A stretch of DNA of 64,000 nucleotides. It comes from Meghimatium bilineatum. Lineage: Eukaryota; Mollusca; Gastropoda; Stylommatophora; Philomycidae. The notes under the pieces were generated by a model. That model was not told the origin of the DNA. It worked only from the letters and a program-made list of their open reading frames with translations, and did no database searches. Below, in pieces: positions 21,493 through 31,447 of this stretch. Both the position numbers and the translations under genes were made by a program. The stretch spans positions 875,501-939,500 of the forward strand of contig CM067312.1 in NCBI GenBank assembly GCA_034231615.1, written 5' to 3'. The number at the start of each line of letters is the position of its first letter. Within the stretch, counting starts at the first letter, position 1.

Positions 21493-22306
21493 ATTTGTGG
21501 CGGCTAGTTACAGGGCGCATTCTGTGGCGTCTAGTAACAGGGCGCATTCTATGGCGGCTAGTAACAGGACGTTTTCTGTGGCGGCTAGTTACAGGGCGCA
21601 TTCTGTGGCGGCTAGTTACAGGACGCATTCTGTGGCGGCTAGTTACAAGGCGCATTCTGTGGCGGCTAGTTACAGGGCGCATTCTGTGGCGGCTAGTTAC
21701 AAGACGCACTATGTGGCGGCTAGTAACAGGGTGCATTCTGTAGCGGCTAGTTACAGGGCGCATTCTGTGGCGGCTAGTTACAGGACACATTCTGTGGCGG
21801 CTAGTAACAGGGCGCATTCTGTGGCGGCTAGTTGAAGGGCGCATTCTGTGGCGGCTAGTTACAGGGCGCATTCTGTGGCGGCTAGTTACAGGACGCATTC
21901 TGTGGCGGCTAGTTACAGGGCGCATTCTGTGGCGGCTAGTTATAGGGCGCATTCTGTGGCGGCTAGTTACAAGACGCACTTTGTGGCGGCTAGTAACAGG
22001 GTGCATTCTGTAGCGGCTAGTTACAGGGCGCATTCTGTGGCGGCTAGTTACAGGACGCATTCTGTGGCGGCTAGTAACAGGGCGCATTCTGTTGCGGCTA
22101 GTTACAGGGCGCACTCTGTGGCGGCTAGTTACAGGGTGCACTCTGTGGCGGCTAGTTACAGGGCGCACTCTGTGGCGGCTAGTTACAGGGCGCATTCTGT
22201 GGCGGCTAGTTACAGGGCGCATTCTGTGGCTGCTAGTTACAGAGCGCATTCTGTGGCGGCTAGTTACAGGGCGCATTCTGTGGCTGCTAGTTACAGGGCG
22301 CATTCT
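21493..22306. repeat. 27 bp minisatellite, about 30 copies, with higher-order structure
   Basis: Unit GCGGCTAGTTACAGGGCGCA plus TTCTGTG. Nine codons per unit give a 296-residue minus frame (HRMRPVTSR). A block of about six variant units around 21691-21830 recurs in the same order at 21961-22100, offset by 270 bp (ten units). Confidence 0.97.
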
Positions 22307-22373
22307 GCATGGCCTACATTCAAGTGGAGATCGTAGTACCAATAGAGTACAATATTGATCCGAGAACTAACTA

Positions 22374-22580
22374 GCCAGACAACCAACCAGTGAGCAACCA
22401 ACCAGCGAGCCAACCAACCAGCCAGCCAACCAACCAGCGAGCCAACCAACCAGCGAACCAACCAACCAGCGAACCAACCAACCAGTGAGCCAACCAACCA
22501 GCGAACCAACCAACCAGCGAGCCAACCAACCAGCGAACCAACCAACCAGCGAGCCAACCAACCAGCGAGCCAACCAACCA
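22374..22580. repeat. 16 bp repeat, about 12 copies
   Basis: Unit CCAACCAACCAGCGAG with GAAC and CAGT variants; the minus frames (WLVGSLVG) are repeat artefacts. Confidence 0.96.
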
Positions 22581-22694
22581 ATTGACTATATGAGGATGTT
22601 GTTAGAAGTTCAATGAGCACAGTTGGATAATCGTTTTATCTAGACGTACACTTACAGAAATAACACATAGTATCACAATACCATCGTGCATACA

Positions 22695-23080
22695 ATCATC
22701 ATAACTGCTACATGTGTCTGGTCAAGGACCACCGACACAGCATAACTGCTACATGTGTCTGGTCAAGGACCACCGACACAGCATAACTGCTACATGTGTC
22801 TGGTCAAGGACCACCGACACAGCATAACTGCTACATTTGTGTGGTCAAGGACCACCAACACAGCATAACTGCTACATGTGCCTGGTCAAGGACCACCGAC
22901 ACAGCATAACTGCTACATGTGTCTGTCAAGGACCACCGACACAGCATAACTACTACATATGTGTGGTCAAGGACCACCAACACAGCATAACGCCTACACG
23001 TGTCTGGTCAAGGACCACTGACACAGCATAGCTGCTACATGTGTCTGGTCAAGGACCACCGACACAGCATAACTGCTCCA
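22695..23080. repeat. 41 bp minisatellite, about 9 copies
   Basis: Units contain GCATAACTGCTACATGTGTC and GGTCAAGGACCACCGACACA. One copy lacks two bases, which shifts frame. Confidence 0.96.
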
Positions 23081-23629
23081 TAACTACCACCAACAAATAA
23101 TGTTTACGTCTAATAAATCTATTTCTATAATTCTCCTCTCTGCTACATAACGCAGATGGACTGTGTCAACCACGACGTGTGCTGTCAAGTCACCCAATAA
23201 TAACATTTCAAACAAGCAGGGAACGTTGCTAATATTCACTGCTTGAATACTGATAAGCGGCGATGACATAAAACGATGCAAGTCTAATTTAGTAGAAATC
23301 TTGGCAAGCTGAACATTTTTAGATTTTTTAATTATCCAATTATTTGTTTTGGCTCCCTTGCCACAAATCTCCCATTTCGATTAGCGGTGATACAAATAAA
23401 TTGTAATGACTTCAACTGTTCTTGTATCTGTTTTCATATCATGATGTCATCAATCTCCTTCCAGTAAGAAAGCATTCAGCATGAGTCGAGATTAATCAAT
23501 GACGTGGCACTAATCTGCAGGTCAAAGTTCAACTCGGCGCAGATATCTGGTCATATTGACAAGACCTTGCTCATTTCCGAATTTATTTTTTCAGTATCTT
23601 TATGTCTAGTTTACTTGTTCTTTCAAATA
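23081..23629. other. Unassigned unique sequence
   Basis: No convincing exon or element seen on either strand. Confidence 0.4.
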
Positions 23630-24070
23630 CAGACTTGATGTTTAGTTGCTTGGGATAGTCTTGATGTATAGTTTAGACGGGTCATTGAATTATATATGTG
23701 ATGTCTAGTTGGGGTATTCAATTATAGACTTGATGTCTTCTTTTGTTGGGGCTGTTAATTATAAAATTGATGTCTAGTTTCCGGTGTGTTCGTTGATCAC
23801 ATGTGATGATGACCATTTTTACTTTCAATTTTAGTCTTGATATGTCTAGCTTTCTATAGAGATTTCATTTCTATACTTGCTGTCTATTTTAATTTTTACT
23901 TTCGATTATATAATTTATGTCTATGGGGCTTTCAATTATAGACATGGTGCCTAGTTTGGTTGATGTTTTCAATTCTATTTTTGATATCAATATACTTGCT
24001 TCCTACAATTATAGTCTTGATATCAATTTACCCTGCGTCTCCTGTTATAAACGTGGTGTCTGTTTTGCGT
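23630..24070. repeat. Ancient degenerate repeat of roughly 35-60 bp
   Basis: Recurring TCAATTATAGACTTGATGTC and TAGTTTGG words with irregular spacing; too diverged for a clean unit. Confidence 0.6.
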
Positions 24071-24234
24071 CATAATTATTTCTAGCATGATTTAGAAACT
24101 ATTCTTAGCTAGTTTGCAGCCAACATTCGTAACGGAGACGGTACTTCATGATGACCTAGTTTATTCTCTCGCATTCTAGAACAATACTTGATATTTCGAT
24201 TTACTCTGACATTTTAGTTTTCCAAATATGTTTC

Positions 24235-24525
24235 TTCACATTCCAGTATTCCCTTTAGTAAATATATCCTTCACATTCCAGTTTTTACTCTAGTAAATAC
24301 ATCCTTCACATTCCAGTTTTTACTCTAGTAAATACATCCTTCACATTCCAGTTTTTACTCTAGTAAATACATCTCCCACATTCCAGTATTCCATCTAGTA
24401 AATACATCTCCCACATTCCAGTATTCCCTCTAGTAAATACATCTCCCACATTCCAGTTTTTACTCTAGTAAATACATCTCCCACATTCTAGTACTAACTC
24501 CTGTAAATATATCCAATAAAAATCC
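24235..24525. repeat. 35 bp minisatellite, about 8 copies
   Basis: Units contain TTCACATTCCAGTTTTTACT and CTAGTAAATACATC; the unit becomes diverged at both ends. Confidence 0.94.
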
Positions 24526-24548
24526 AGTAAATATAGTTTCTTCAATAT

Positions 24549-24705
24549 TTATGCATTCTTCTTCTTCTTCAGTACCCGATAAATATCTCTTGTAGCAGGA
24601 CAATGGTCCTACTAGATTTCCAGCAAGATGTAGTCCAGAGAATGGAAATGTGTTGTGTCGCCGTTTTTTGCGCCAATGGCCCGACACATCCATTTTCGAC
24701 GGGGT
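24549..24705 (-). mobile_element. Dispersed GAA-tailed retroposon, copy 1
   Basis: The reverse complement matches 29425-29580 over about 140 bp: GGCCATTGGCGCAAA, CGGCGACACAAC, TTCTCTGGACTACAT and GGAAATCTAGTAGGA are all shared in order. The 3' end on the minus strand is a (GAA)n tail (24550-24562). It lies between two blocks of the same 35 bp array (24235-24525 and 24715-24895), so it probably inserted into that array. Confidence 0.75.
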
Positions 24706-24714
24706 TTCTGCATT

Positions 24715-24895
24715 CACTTCAGCAAATATATTCCTTTTCCTTCCAGTATTCACTTATATGAATATAGTCGATCCCTTTCCAGTATTCACTCCAGCACATA
24801 TATATTCTTCACATTCAAGTATTCACTCCAGCACATATATATTCTTTACATTCAAGTATTCACTCCAGTGAATATATCCTTCAAATTATAGAATG
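24715..24895. repeat. Continuation of the 35 bp array, about 5 copies
   Basis: Units with CATTCAAGTATTCACTCCAG are related to 24235-24525 (ACATTCCAGTATTCCCTCTA). Confidence 0.85.
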
Positions 24896-25129
24896 TACTT
24901 GTACACACTTCCGTCGTATGTAATGCATGTCTTATCCAGCATAGAATTCCATTGAATATTGACTACTCAGTTGCGTAAAATCAAGAATTCCCTGGTCAGA
25001 CTTGATGAGAAATATGGGTGTAGTATTTTCTTAATAAGTAAAGGAATATATAACAGTATCACTTTGTAGGACTTGCTCAATACAAGATCGCACGACATAC
25101 ACACATGTCCTGATACCCATGATGATGCA

Positions 25130-25930
25130 CTGACTAACTAACTAACCTAACCCAACCAAACCGTAGAAACATAACTAACTAACCTAACGAAACCTTAGTA
25201 AACTTACTAACTAACCAACCTAATGAAAACTTAGTAAGCTAAATAACTAACTATCCTAACCTACTCAAACCTTAGTAACATAAATAACTAACTATTCTAA
25301 CCTAATCAAACCTTAGTAAACATAACTAATTTAACCACACCTTAGTAAACTAACTAACCTAACTTTACATAACCTTAGTAACTTAACTAACTAACTAACC
25401 AAACCTTAGCAACCTAACTAGCTAACGGCACCTTAGTCATCTAATTAACTAACTAAATAACTAACCAAAGCGAAGTAACCTAACTAATTAATCTAACCAA
25501 ACCGAAGTAACCTAACTAACTAACCTAACCAAACCGAAGTAGCCTAACTAACTAACTAACTAACCTAACGAAACCTTAGCAACCTAATTAACTAACTAAC
25601 CAAAATGTAGTCGCCTAACTAACTAATTAACCAACCTAACCTAACCAAACCTTAGCAACCTAACTAATTAACTAAACCTTAGTAACCTAACAATTAACTA
25701 ACCAAACCATAATAACCTAACAACTAACTAACTAACCTAACTAAACCTTAGTAACCTAACTAACTAACTAACTAACCTAGCCTAACTAAACCTTTGTAGC
25801 CTAACTAACTAACCAAATCTTAATACCTTAACTAACTAACCAATCTTTAGTAACCTAACTAACTAATTAACTAAGTAATTATCTAACTAACTATTTATCT
25901 AACTAACTAATTAACTAACTAATTAACTAA
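25130..25930. repeat. CTAA-rich degenerate repeat
   Basis: Built from CTAA/CCTAA tetramers and AAACCTTAGTAACCTAACTA motifs with irregular spacing. It lacks the CCCTAA phase of animal telomeres. 24896-25129 before it is unassigned. Confidence 0.85.
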
Positions 25931-26480
25931 CTACCAACATTACTCACATACTTACACACACATGTATATATGCATCTTTAATTTAGAATAGTATTTCGGA
26001 CATTTATTCTCACTGTTTACCAGAATAGAAAAGACAGCCGTTGACAGAATACTTTATTGATGTCAGTTTCATTGTTACATTGAGATATATTTTTCCTTTA
26101 GTATTCTGGATAAGATTGTTTCTACAGATTTAAGTTTCTGTAATCTCTCATGTTTTGAAATCATTTTCTGAATTCAAATCTCTGCCATATTTCATGCTCG
26201 TGAAATCAGGTTTTTCAACAGAAATTTCTTTTGTACCTGAAAGTATGATCTCTCTGCTCTTAATATTCACGAAATAATTGATGTTTCACATGAAACTACC
26301 TGGCACATCTACCTCTAGAGATGCTAGATCATGTGATGCATTCGTTGACACTATTAACCTTGACATTAACTCCGAGAACACATCTCAAATCTGCATTCTT
26401 GAAAGAGCAGGATTTCTCCAGAAAAAAACATGTTCATTATTTGGAGGATTGCTAATATCAATGGAACAGTGTAGCACAGA
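25931..26480. other. Unassigned unique sequence
   Basis: A plus ORF (26278-26526) begins in unique sequence and runs into the next array. No domain was recognised. Confidence 0.4.
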
Positions 26481-26785
26481 CTCAACTAGTCGTGTACATG
26501 TAACTCAACTAGTCGTGTACATGTAACTCAACTAGTCGTGTACATGTAACTCAACTAGGCCTGTACATGTAACTCAACTAGGCCTGTACATGTAACTCAA
26601 CTAGGCTTGTACATGTAACTCAACTAGTCGTGTACATGTAACTCAACTAGGCCTGTACATGTAACTCAACTAGTCGTGTACATGTAACTCAACTAGGCCT
26701 GTACATGTAACTCAACTAGTCGTGTACATGTAACTCAACTAGTCGTGTACATGTAACTCAACTAGATGTGTACATGTAACAGAAC
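26481..26785. repeat. 23 bp minisatellite, 13 copies
   Basis: Unit CTCAACTAGTCGTGTACATG plus TAA, with GTCG/GGCC variants. It holds the palindromes ACTAGT and GTACATGTAC-like cores in every copy. Confidence 0.97.
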
Positions 26786-26789
26786 TAGA

Positions 26790-26930
26790 TGGAGGCCAAT
26801 ATTTGACACACCTTGCTGACAGGTGGTGGAAGGCCGAAGTTTGAAAACGTTTGCTAAAAAGGGCGGAGGCCGATGTTTGACAAACGTTGCTGACAGGGAG
26901 TGGGAGGCCGAGGTTTGACAAAAGTTGCTG
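26790..26930. repeat. About 37 bp repeat, 4 diverged copies
   Basis: GGAGGCCGATGTTTGACAAA and GTTGCTGACAGG words recur four times. Confidence 0.85.
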
Positions 26931-27074
26931 TCAACATTACTGTGTACTACACCAATTAAATTGTTATAACTTGAAAACGAAATTCCAAAAATTGAAAATA
27001 AATCATGTATTTGATTCGATATGTTACTGTTAAAATTTATTTCCGAATGGGGGGTGGGGGAGTAGTGTTGAAAA

Positions 27075-27285
27075 ATAATTAAGCTGTGTGTGTCCCTGAA
27101 GTCTTGAGACGTTGTTGACAAGAAATATAATTAAGCTGTGTGGGTCCCTGAAGTCTTGAGACGTTGTTGACATGAATCATAATTAAGCTGTGTGGGTCCC
27201 TGAAGTCTTGAGACGTTGTTGACATGAAATATAATTAAGCTGTTTGGGTCCCTGAAGTCTTGAAACGTTGCTGACATGAAATATC
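27075..27285. repeat. 52 bp minisatellite, 4 copies
   Basis: Units contain AATTAAGCTGTGTGGGTCCC and GAAGTCTTGAGACGTTGTTG. The first copy is the edge of unique sequence. Confidence 0.95.
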
Positions 27286-27395
27286 TAGAGCAGTTGTGCC
27301 GTAAGTTTTGGACAGCGTCTTTGTAGTCATGGAACGTAACTCCGTAACTCTACTGGACTGCATCCTTCTAACCACCAGATTATTTGTTTGTTAAT

Positions 27396-27725
27396 CATGG
27401 GATTAAAGCCTCTTGCCAAGGCACGACCTTTCAACCGAACACCAAACCACCTGGTGTGTGAGATTAAAGCCTCTTGCCAAGACACGACGCCTTCAACCGA
27501 ACATCAAACCACCAGGTGTGTGAGATTAACGCCTCTTGCCAAGACACGACGCTTTCAACCGAACATAAAACCACCAGGTGTGTGAGATTAACGCCTCTTG
27601 CCAAGACACGACACCTTCAACCGAACATCAAACCACCAGGTGTGTGAGATTAACGCCTATTACCAAAAGCCGCGACGCTTTCATTGGAAGAACAAAAGCA
27701 CTCCGTGTGTGAAATCGACGCAGAT
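27396..27725. repeat. 61-62 bp minisatellite, about 5 copies
   Basis: Units contain GCCTCTTGCCAAGACACGAC and CAAACCACCAGGTGTGTGAG; the last copy is diverged. Confidence 0.95.
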
Positions 27726-27744
27726 AATGCGTAAATCATTGTAT

Positions 27745-28140
27745 TAATGTGGTATCATCAAGTGCCATGCCGAATGGCGTTGGCGATCATATTTCTCCAT
27801 GTACATCGATCTCTCATATATGTCATCATCTCTGTTGGTGTCGTCAATCGAAGCCATTTAGTCAAACTGTCCAATATCTTTTCTCTGGGTGTTCCCCTTG
27901 ATCTTTTCCTTCTATCTTTCCTGTTGTCACTATATTCCCAATGCCTCCTCTTCTCATTATGTGCCCAATAAATGTTGACTGTCTTTTCTTATACTCGTAT
28001 TATCAATAATGCATCTTTTCACATTAATCCTTCTAAGACATTCTTCATTAGTAATCTTTGCTGTCCAAGGAATGCGTAACATTCTTCGAATAAACCACAT
28101 TCCGCTGCCTCCAATGATTGTTGTGATGTCTTATTAATGT
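27745..28140 (-). mobile_element. LINE C-terminal end
   Basis: On the minus strand the end of a LINE ORF is well preserved: KRQSTFIGHIMRRGGIGN, then after a one-base frameshift KRSRGTPREKILDSLTKW, TEMMTYMRDR and WRNMIANAIRHGT, ending at a stop at 27762. This pattern (KR.T.IGH..RR.GL.., GKR.RG..RE..LD.L..W, R.R..WR.M...A..HGT) is a widespread C-terminus of animal LINE reverse transcriptases. Upstream, ECLRRINVKR-like sequence reaches about 28140, where the element is truncated. Confidence 0.82.
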
Positions 28141-28307
28141 GTAACTATCAGTATATGTGTATGTGTGTATATATTCATTCGTAGCTATCAGTATATGTGT
28201 GTGTGTATGCATGTATACGTTGACGTTGTGGTTCTATGGCTTGTTGCTTATGTTGGAAAAAAGGATGTCCCATTAGATTATAAACTAGTTCTGATACTAT
28301 TTATGTT

Positions 28308-28610
28308 TGTGGCGCATGGCCGAGAGGTTAGTGCTTTGAACCTCATACTAGCGAGGTCTAGAGTTCGTATCACGGTAAGGCCTGGGTTTTGTTTTTCTCT
28401 GTCGGAGGGTAAATTAAAAACTCACACTGTGGAATGACGTGGGGAGAGCAAGAATATGCAAAATTCCTCCCTGTAACATCACTTTATCACACAGCTACAA
28501 AATCCCTCCCTGTAACACCTTCACCTTATCACACAGCTACAAAATCCCTCCCTGTAAATTCCTTCACGGAATAAAGTATTTGACAGTATTTGTGTGTGAA
28601 TATTTGTGTA
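28308..28610 (+). mobile_element. tRNA-derived SINE, family 1, copy 1, internally expanded
   Basis: The tRNA-like head has A-box TGGCCGAGAGGTTAGTGC and B-box GAGTTCGTATCAC, then CTGTCGGAGGGTAAATTAAA and a body with GACGTGGGGAGAGCAAGAAT. The same head, body and end (TTGACAGT.TTTG) are seen on the minus strand at 54133-54363. In this copy the stretch TCACACAGCTACAAAATCCC with TCCCTGTAA is tandemly repeated, so it is longer than its relative. Confidence 0.82.
28445..28565. repeat. About 42 bp tandem expansion inside the SINE
   Basis: CCTCCCTGTAACA(T/C)C..TTATCACACAGCTACAAAAT occurs as two full copies plus a partial third; the sister SINE at 54133-54363 has one. Confidence 0.85.
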
Positions 28611-28696
28611 CAAAATCTGAAACTGTCAGATGAATGTGTGACGTCAATGAAGAATAGAATATAGAAGTATGGAGGGTTTACTCATCAAGTGCAGAA

Positions 28697-28774
28697 CTAC
28701 CTAGTTACTACCTAGTTACTACCTAGTTACTACCTAGTTACTACCTAGTTACTACCTAGTTACTACCTAGTTAC
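28697..28774. repeat. 11 bp repeat, 7 copies
   Basis: Unit CTACCTAGTTA repeated without change. Confidence 0.97.
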
Positions 28775-29139
28775 TAATGCAGTAAATAGCATTTTAACCA
28801 GGTCCGTTAAGATGGAACCTACGCGCCTCACAACTCGAGTCACCACCTTTATCGTCGTCGACAACACCGCATCGTCAACAAATATTCGAATTTATTCAAG
28901 AATTCTAACGTCAGTATTTGTTCACAAGATACTATGAATATGGATTGGTCGATTGACACACATATAATTACAACACACACACACATACTGCACAGGTATA
29001 CATTTTCCCCGAGAACCACATACACTATAACATTAGTTCGCGCCAGAAGGCAGGGCAATATCTGTCTACTTGTAATCATGAACATAAAACATACACAGTT
29101 TTAGCTCAGATGTGACACGGGTAAATAAATAATAACATG
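28775..29139. other. Unassigned unique sequence
   Basis: A minus ORF (28849-29085) has no recognisable domain; a short CA run lies near 28973. Confidence 0.4.
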
Positions 29140-29265
29140 TACAAGAAGACATGATTTACTCTCACAGAAAGAATAATAATCATGCCGCACATGGGATTTG
29201 AACCAGGTATTGCAGTATTTTGTTGGCTTGACGCACACAGATTACTTTAGCAGAGCTAACAGATT
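29140..29265 (-). mobile_element. Possible degenerate tRNA-like SINE
   Basis: The minus strand has GTTAGCTCTGCTAAAGTAAT then CTGGTTCAAATCCC, which is close to a B-box, followed by a T-rich segment. No sister copy in the window. Confidence 0.45.
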
Positions 29266-29424
29266 CCTAGCACAACAAGTGTTCACACGAGTCATGTTTT
29301 ATTTGATGAATATTACAGAACCCATGAGATTATAAGTATGTTCGAACATATGCGCGGGCATACTGTCTGCCAACCCTCAGTCATATGTACGCTACTTTCA
29401 ATTATATAGTCTTTATATGTATAT

Positions 29425-29580
29425 ATCACCGAAGACGGATGTATCTGGCCATTGGCGCAAATAAAACGGCGACACAACGTATTTCCTTTCTCTGGACTAC
29501 ATTCTGTTGGAAATCTAGTAGGATCATTGCCCTGCTAGAGATCCAACGGGAGTTTGAGAATGAACGCTGATGAAGAATGT
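29425..29580 (+). mobile_element. Dispersed GAA-tailed retroposon, copy 2
   Basis: Plus-strand sister of 24549-24705, with GGCCATTGGCGCAAAT, CGGCGACACAACG, CTCTGGACTACATTCTG and GGAAATCTAGTAGGATCATT in the same order. It ends CGCTGATGAAGAATGTG. The tail resembles the LINE tail at about 55463-55485. Confidence 0.75.
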
Positions 29581-29607
29581 GTATATAATCTTACACAAGT
29601 CTTTGAG

Positions 29608-29672
29608 ATAGCTTCCAGGTATAGCTTCCAGGTATAGCTTCCAGGTATGGCTTCCAGGTATGGCTTCCAGGT
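29608..29672. repeat. 13 bp repeat, 5-6 copies
   Basis: Unit CTTCCAGGTATAG/TGG. Confidence 0.95.
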
Positions 29673-30737
29673 ATGGTAAACAACTTCTACCTAACGTTGT
29701 AATGCAGTCTATCTCTTCAATTACTTTGGCCGTATAGGGATCGCACGCACGTTTCCATCTGCGCCAACTAGAAATGTTGCTCTGAACAAATTATCCTCTC
29801 TTTGAAGTCTACACGACTAGAAACAGATGGTGGAAATGTAATATTCAAGTCTTGATATATCAAAACCTTTCATGGTATCTTCTCGTCTCTCTGAGATGAA
29901 ACTTTCTCTTCTAGGCTGCCGAGACTGAACTCACGTTCTTCCCCAACTACTGATCGGCACTGAATCTCTGGATTAATTGTCCTATGCGTGGTTATTTACT
30001 TCCAAAAACCTTTTTGACCAATCGTACTTAAGTCTGTGTGTCACAGGTGAGAACAACCGCCTTATTTTTCCTTCTCGTCGTAATGACACGTGATAACAGC
30101 TAACATTACTTGAACCTTTCATCTCTCCAGTTCGGGTGTGATTTACACCTGACACACCATGAATACCACATCACCTTTGGTGGGCTTCTACGAATGTCGG
30201 GGTCGAAATCTAAGAATTCTACGAGGTCACGTGATCAACATGGCGGTGGACGGCAGTGAACATTTCTTCACCCGCTAACTTGTGAATGTTTAAGCAAGAA
30301 AATGTTATCTGAAGCTGTGTTTTCTGTGCTATTGTGATATATTTCGCCGACATAATGAATATTGTCAAGCTCTACTTACAATAGCGCGGTAACTTTTGTT
30401 TATGTGCGATTTGTGCGTATGGACTGTGAAATGCCCCAAATTGTTAGTGTGGTACAATGGTTCGAAATATGGTGATCGGCGATGGTTTTCATTGTGTATT
30501 ACGGATAGAGTTCGTTAGTTTCGGGAAGGCAATCCATCTAAGATAAGCCCTCTCCAAAATCAAACCACTGCTACCTTGTAGATCAGGCTATTTAGTCAAA
30601 GTCTAGTGGAGAAGACCATCATAAATAAACTGGTAGAAAGCTAGGGCAAACTACTACTGTAAATATCCCTAGATTACATTATGTTTCGACACGACTTAGC
30701 TAATATGCCAGTTCCAATAAGCAAATCCATTAACTGC
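29673..30737. other. Longest repeat-poor stretch, with promoter-like core
   Basis: No tandem repeats and no clear exon. A minus ORF at 30674-30877 overlaps the LINE antisense. The GC-richer part around 30225-30270 is listed separately. About 60 bp near 30135-30190 (CATCACCTTTGGTGGGCTTC) resembles 40045-40085 (CATCATCTTTGGTGGCATTC). Confidence 0.4.
30229..30260 (+). promoter_or_regulatory. Candidate E-box plus YY1-like site
   Basis: GTCACGTGATC contains the CACGTG E-box, and ten bases later CAACATGGCGG matches the YY1 consensus that often overlaps starts of housekeeping transcripts. No exon could be tied to it, so it remains a candidate. Confidence 0.3.
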
Positions 30738-31447
30738 GAGTCAATCAAGATTGCAACCTGAAAAATTCGGACACTGACAGACTTAGAAAACTTAGATAAT
30801 ATAAAACAGGGAATGAGTAGAATGAATATCAACAAACCAGGTCTATGTGAGATGAGATGTCTGGTAGCAGGTAGCATAGTATCAACATACTAGGTCTATG
30901 TGAGATGTCTGGTAGCAGGTAGCATAGTATCAACATACTAGGTCTATGTGAGATGAGATGTCTGGTAGCAGGTAGCATAGTATCAACATACTAGGTCTAT
31001 GTGAGATGAGATGTCTGGTAGCAGGTAGCATAGTATCACAAGATCTTAGAATACTATACTCAGGAGGAGATCAACACAGGAACAGCGTCGGAGTAATATT
31101 GAACATGCAGAGTGTGAGATATGTTATAGGATTCTGGAATATATCAGACAGAGTTCTATTAGTAAAACTAAAGTCGCAACCTATTAATATAAATATCATC
31201 CAAGTTTATGTACCGACATCAGAGAGTACAGAAGAGAACATACACCAATTCTACACTTGAACACAGCTATGAAACATTGCAAACAACACGAAGTAAATAT
31301 TGTCATTGGTGTTATCAATGCTAAGGTAGGGAACAGCCAAGAGGAAGATGTTACTGGCAGATTTGGATTAGGCACCAGAAATGAAAGAGGTGAGGTCCTG
31401 GTAGATTGGGCAAGAAATAATAATATGGTGATAGGGAACACTATCTG
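30738..31447 (+). mobile_element. LINE APE-type endonuclease domain
   Basis: The plus strand reads KIRTLTDLENLDNIKQGM and MNINKPGLCEMR, then YSGGDQHRNSVGVILN, VIGFWNISDRVLLVKL, ININIIQVYVPTSE and, after a frameshift near 31257, VNIVIGVINAKVG, GRFGLGTRNERGE and NNNMVIGNT. These are the ordered motifs of the AP-endonuclease of CFDP2-like LINEs: the IAT.N.RTL start, the E.RW region, SDR, IQVYAPT, and GD.NAKVG, in which the catalytic Asp is here a Val (GVINAKVG). A 53 bp unit at 30835-31035 is repeated four times inside the domain. The element stops at 31447 where the 17 bp array begins. Confidence 0.85.
30835..31035. repeat. 53 bp minisatellite inside the LINE endonuclease, 4 copies
   Basis: Units contain GGTCTATGTGAGATGAGATG and CTGGTAGCAGGTAGCATAGT. 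The first copy overlaps the codons for KPGLCEMR, so the unit is LINE sequence. One copy lacks five bases. Confidence 0.93.

Noticed and set aside
21452..22342. Minus-strand 296-residue Arg-rich ORF
   Set aside because: Nine-codon repeat artefact (HRMRPVTSR).
25130..25930. Interstitial telomere
   Set aside because: Units are CTAA/CCTAA with no regular CCCTAA (TTAGGG) hexamers.
28308..28400. Functional tRNA gene
   Set aside because: A and B boxes are present but the acceptor and anticodon stems do not pair, and the sequence continues into a SINE body shared with 54133-54363.
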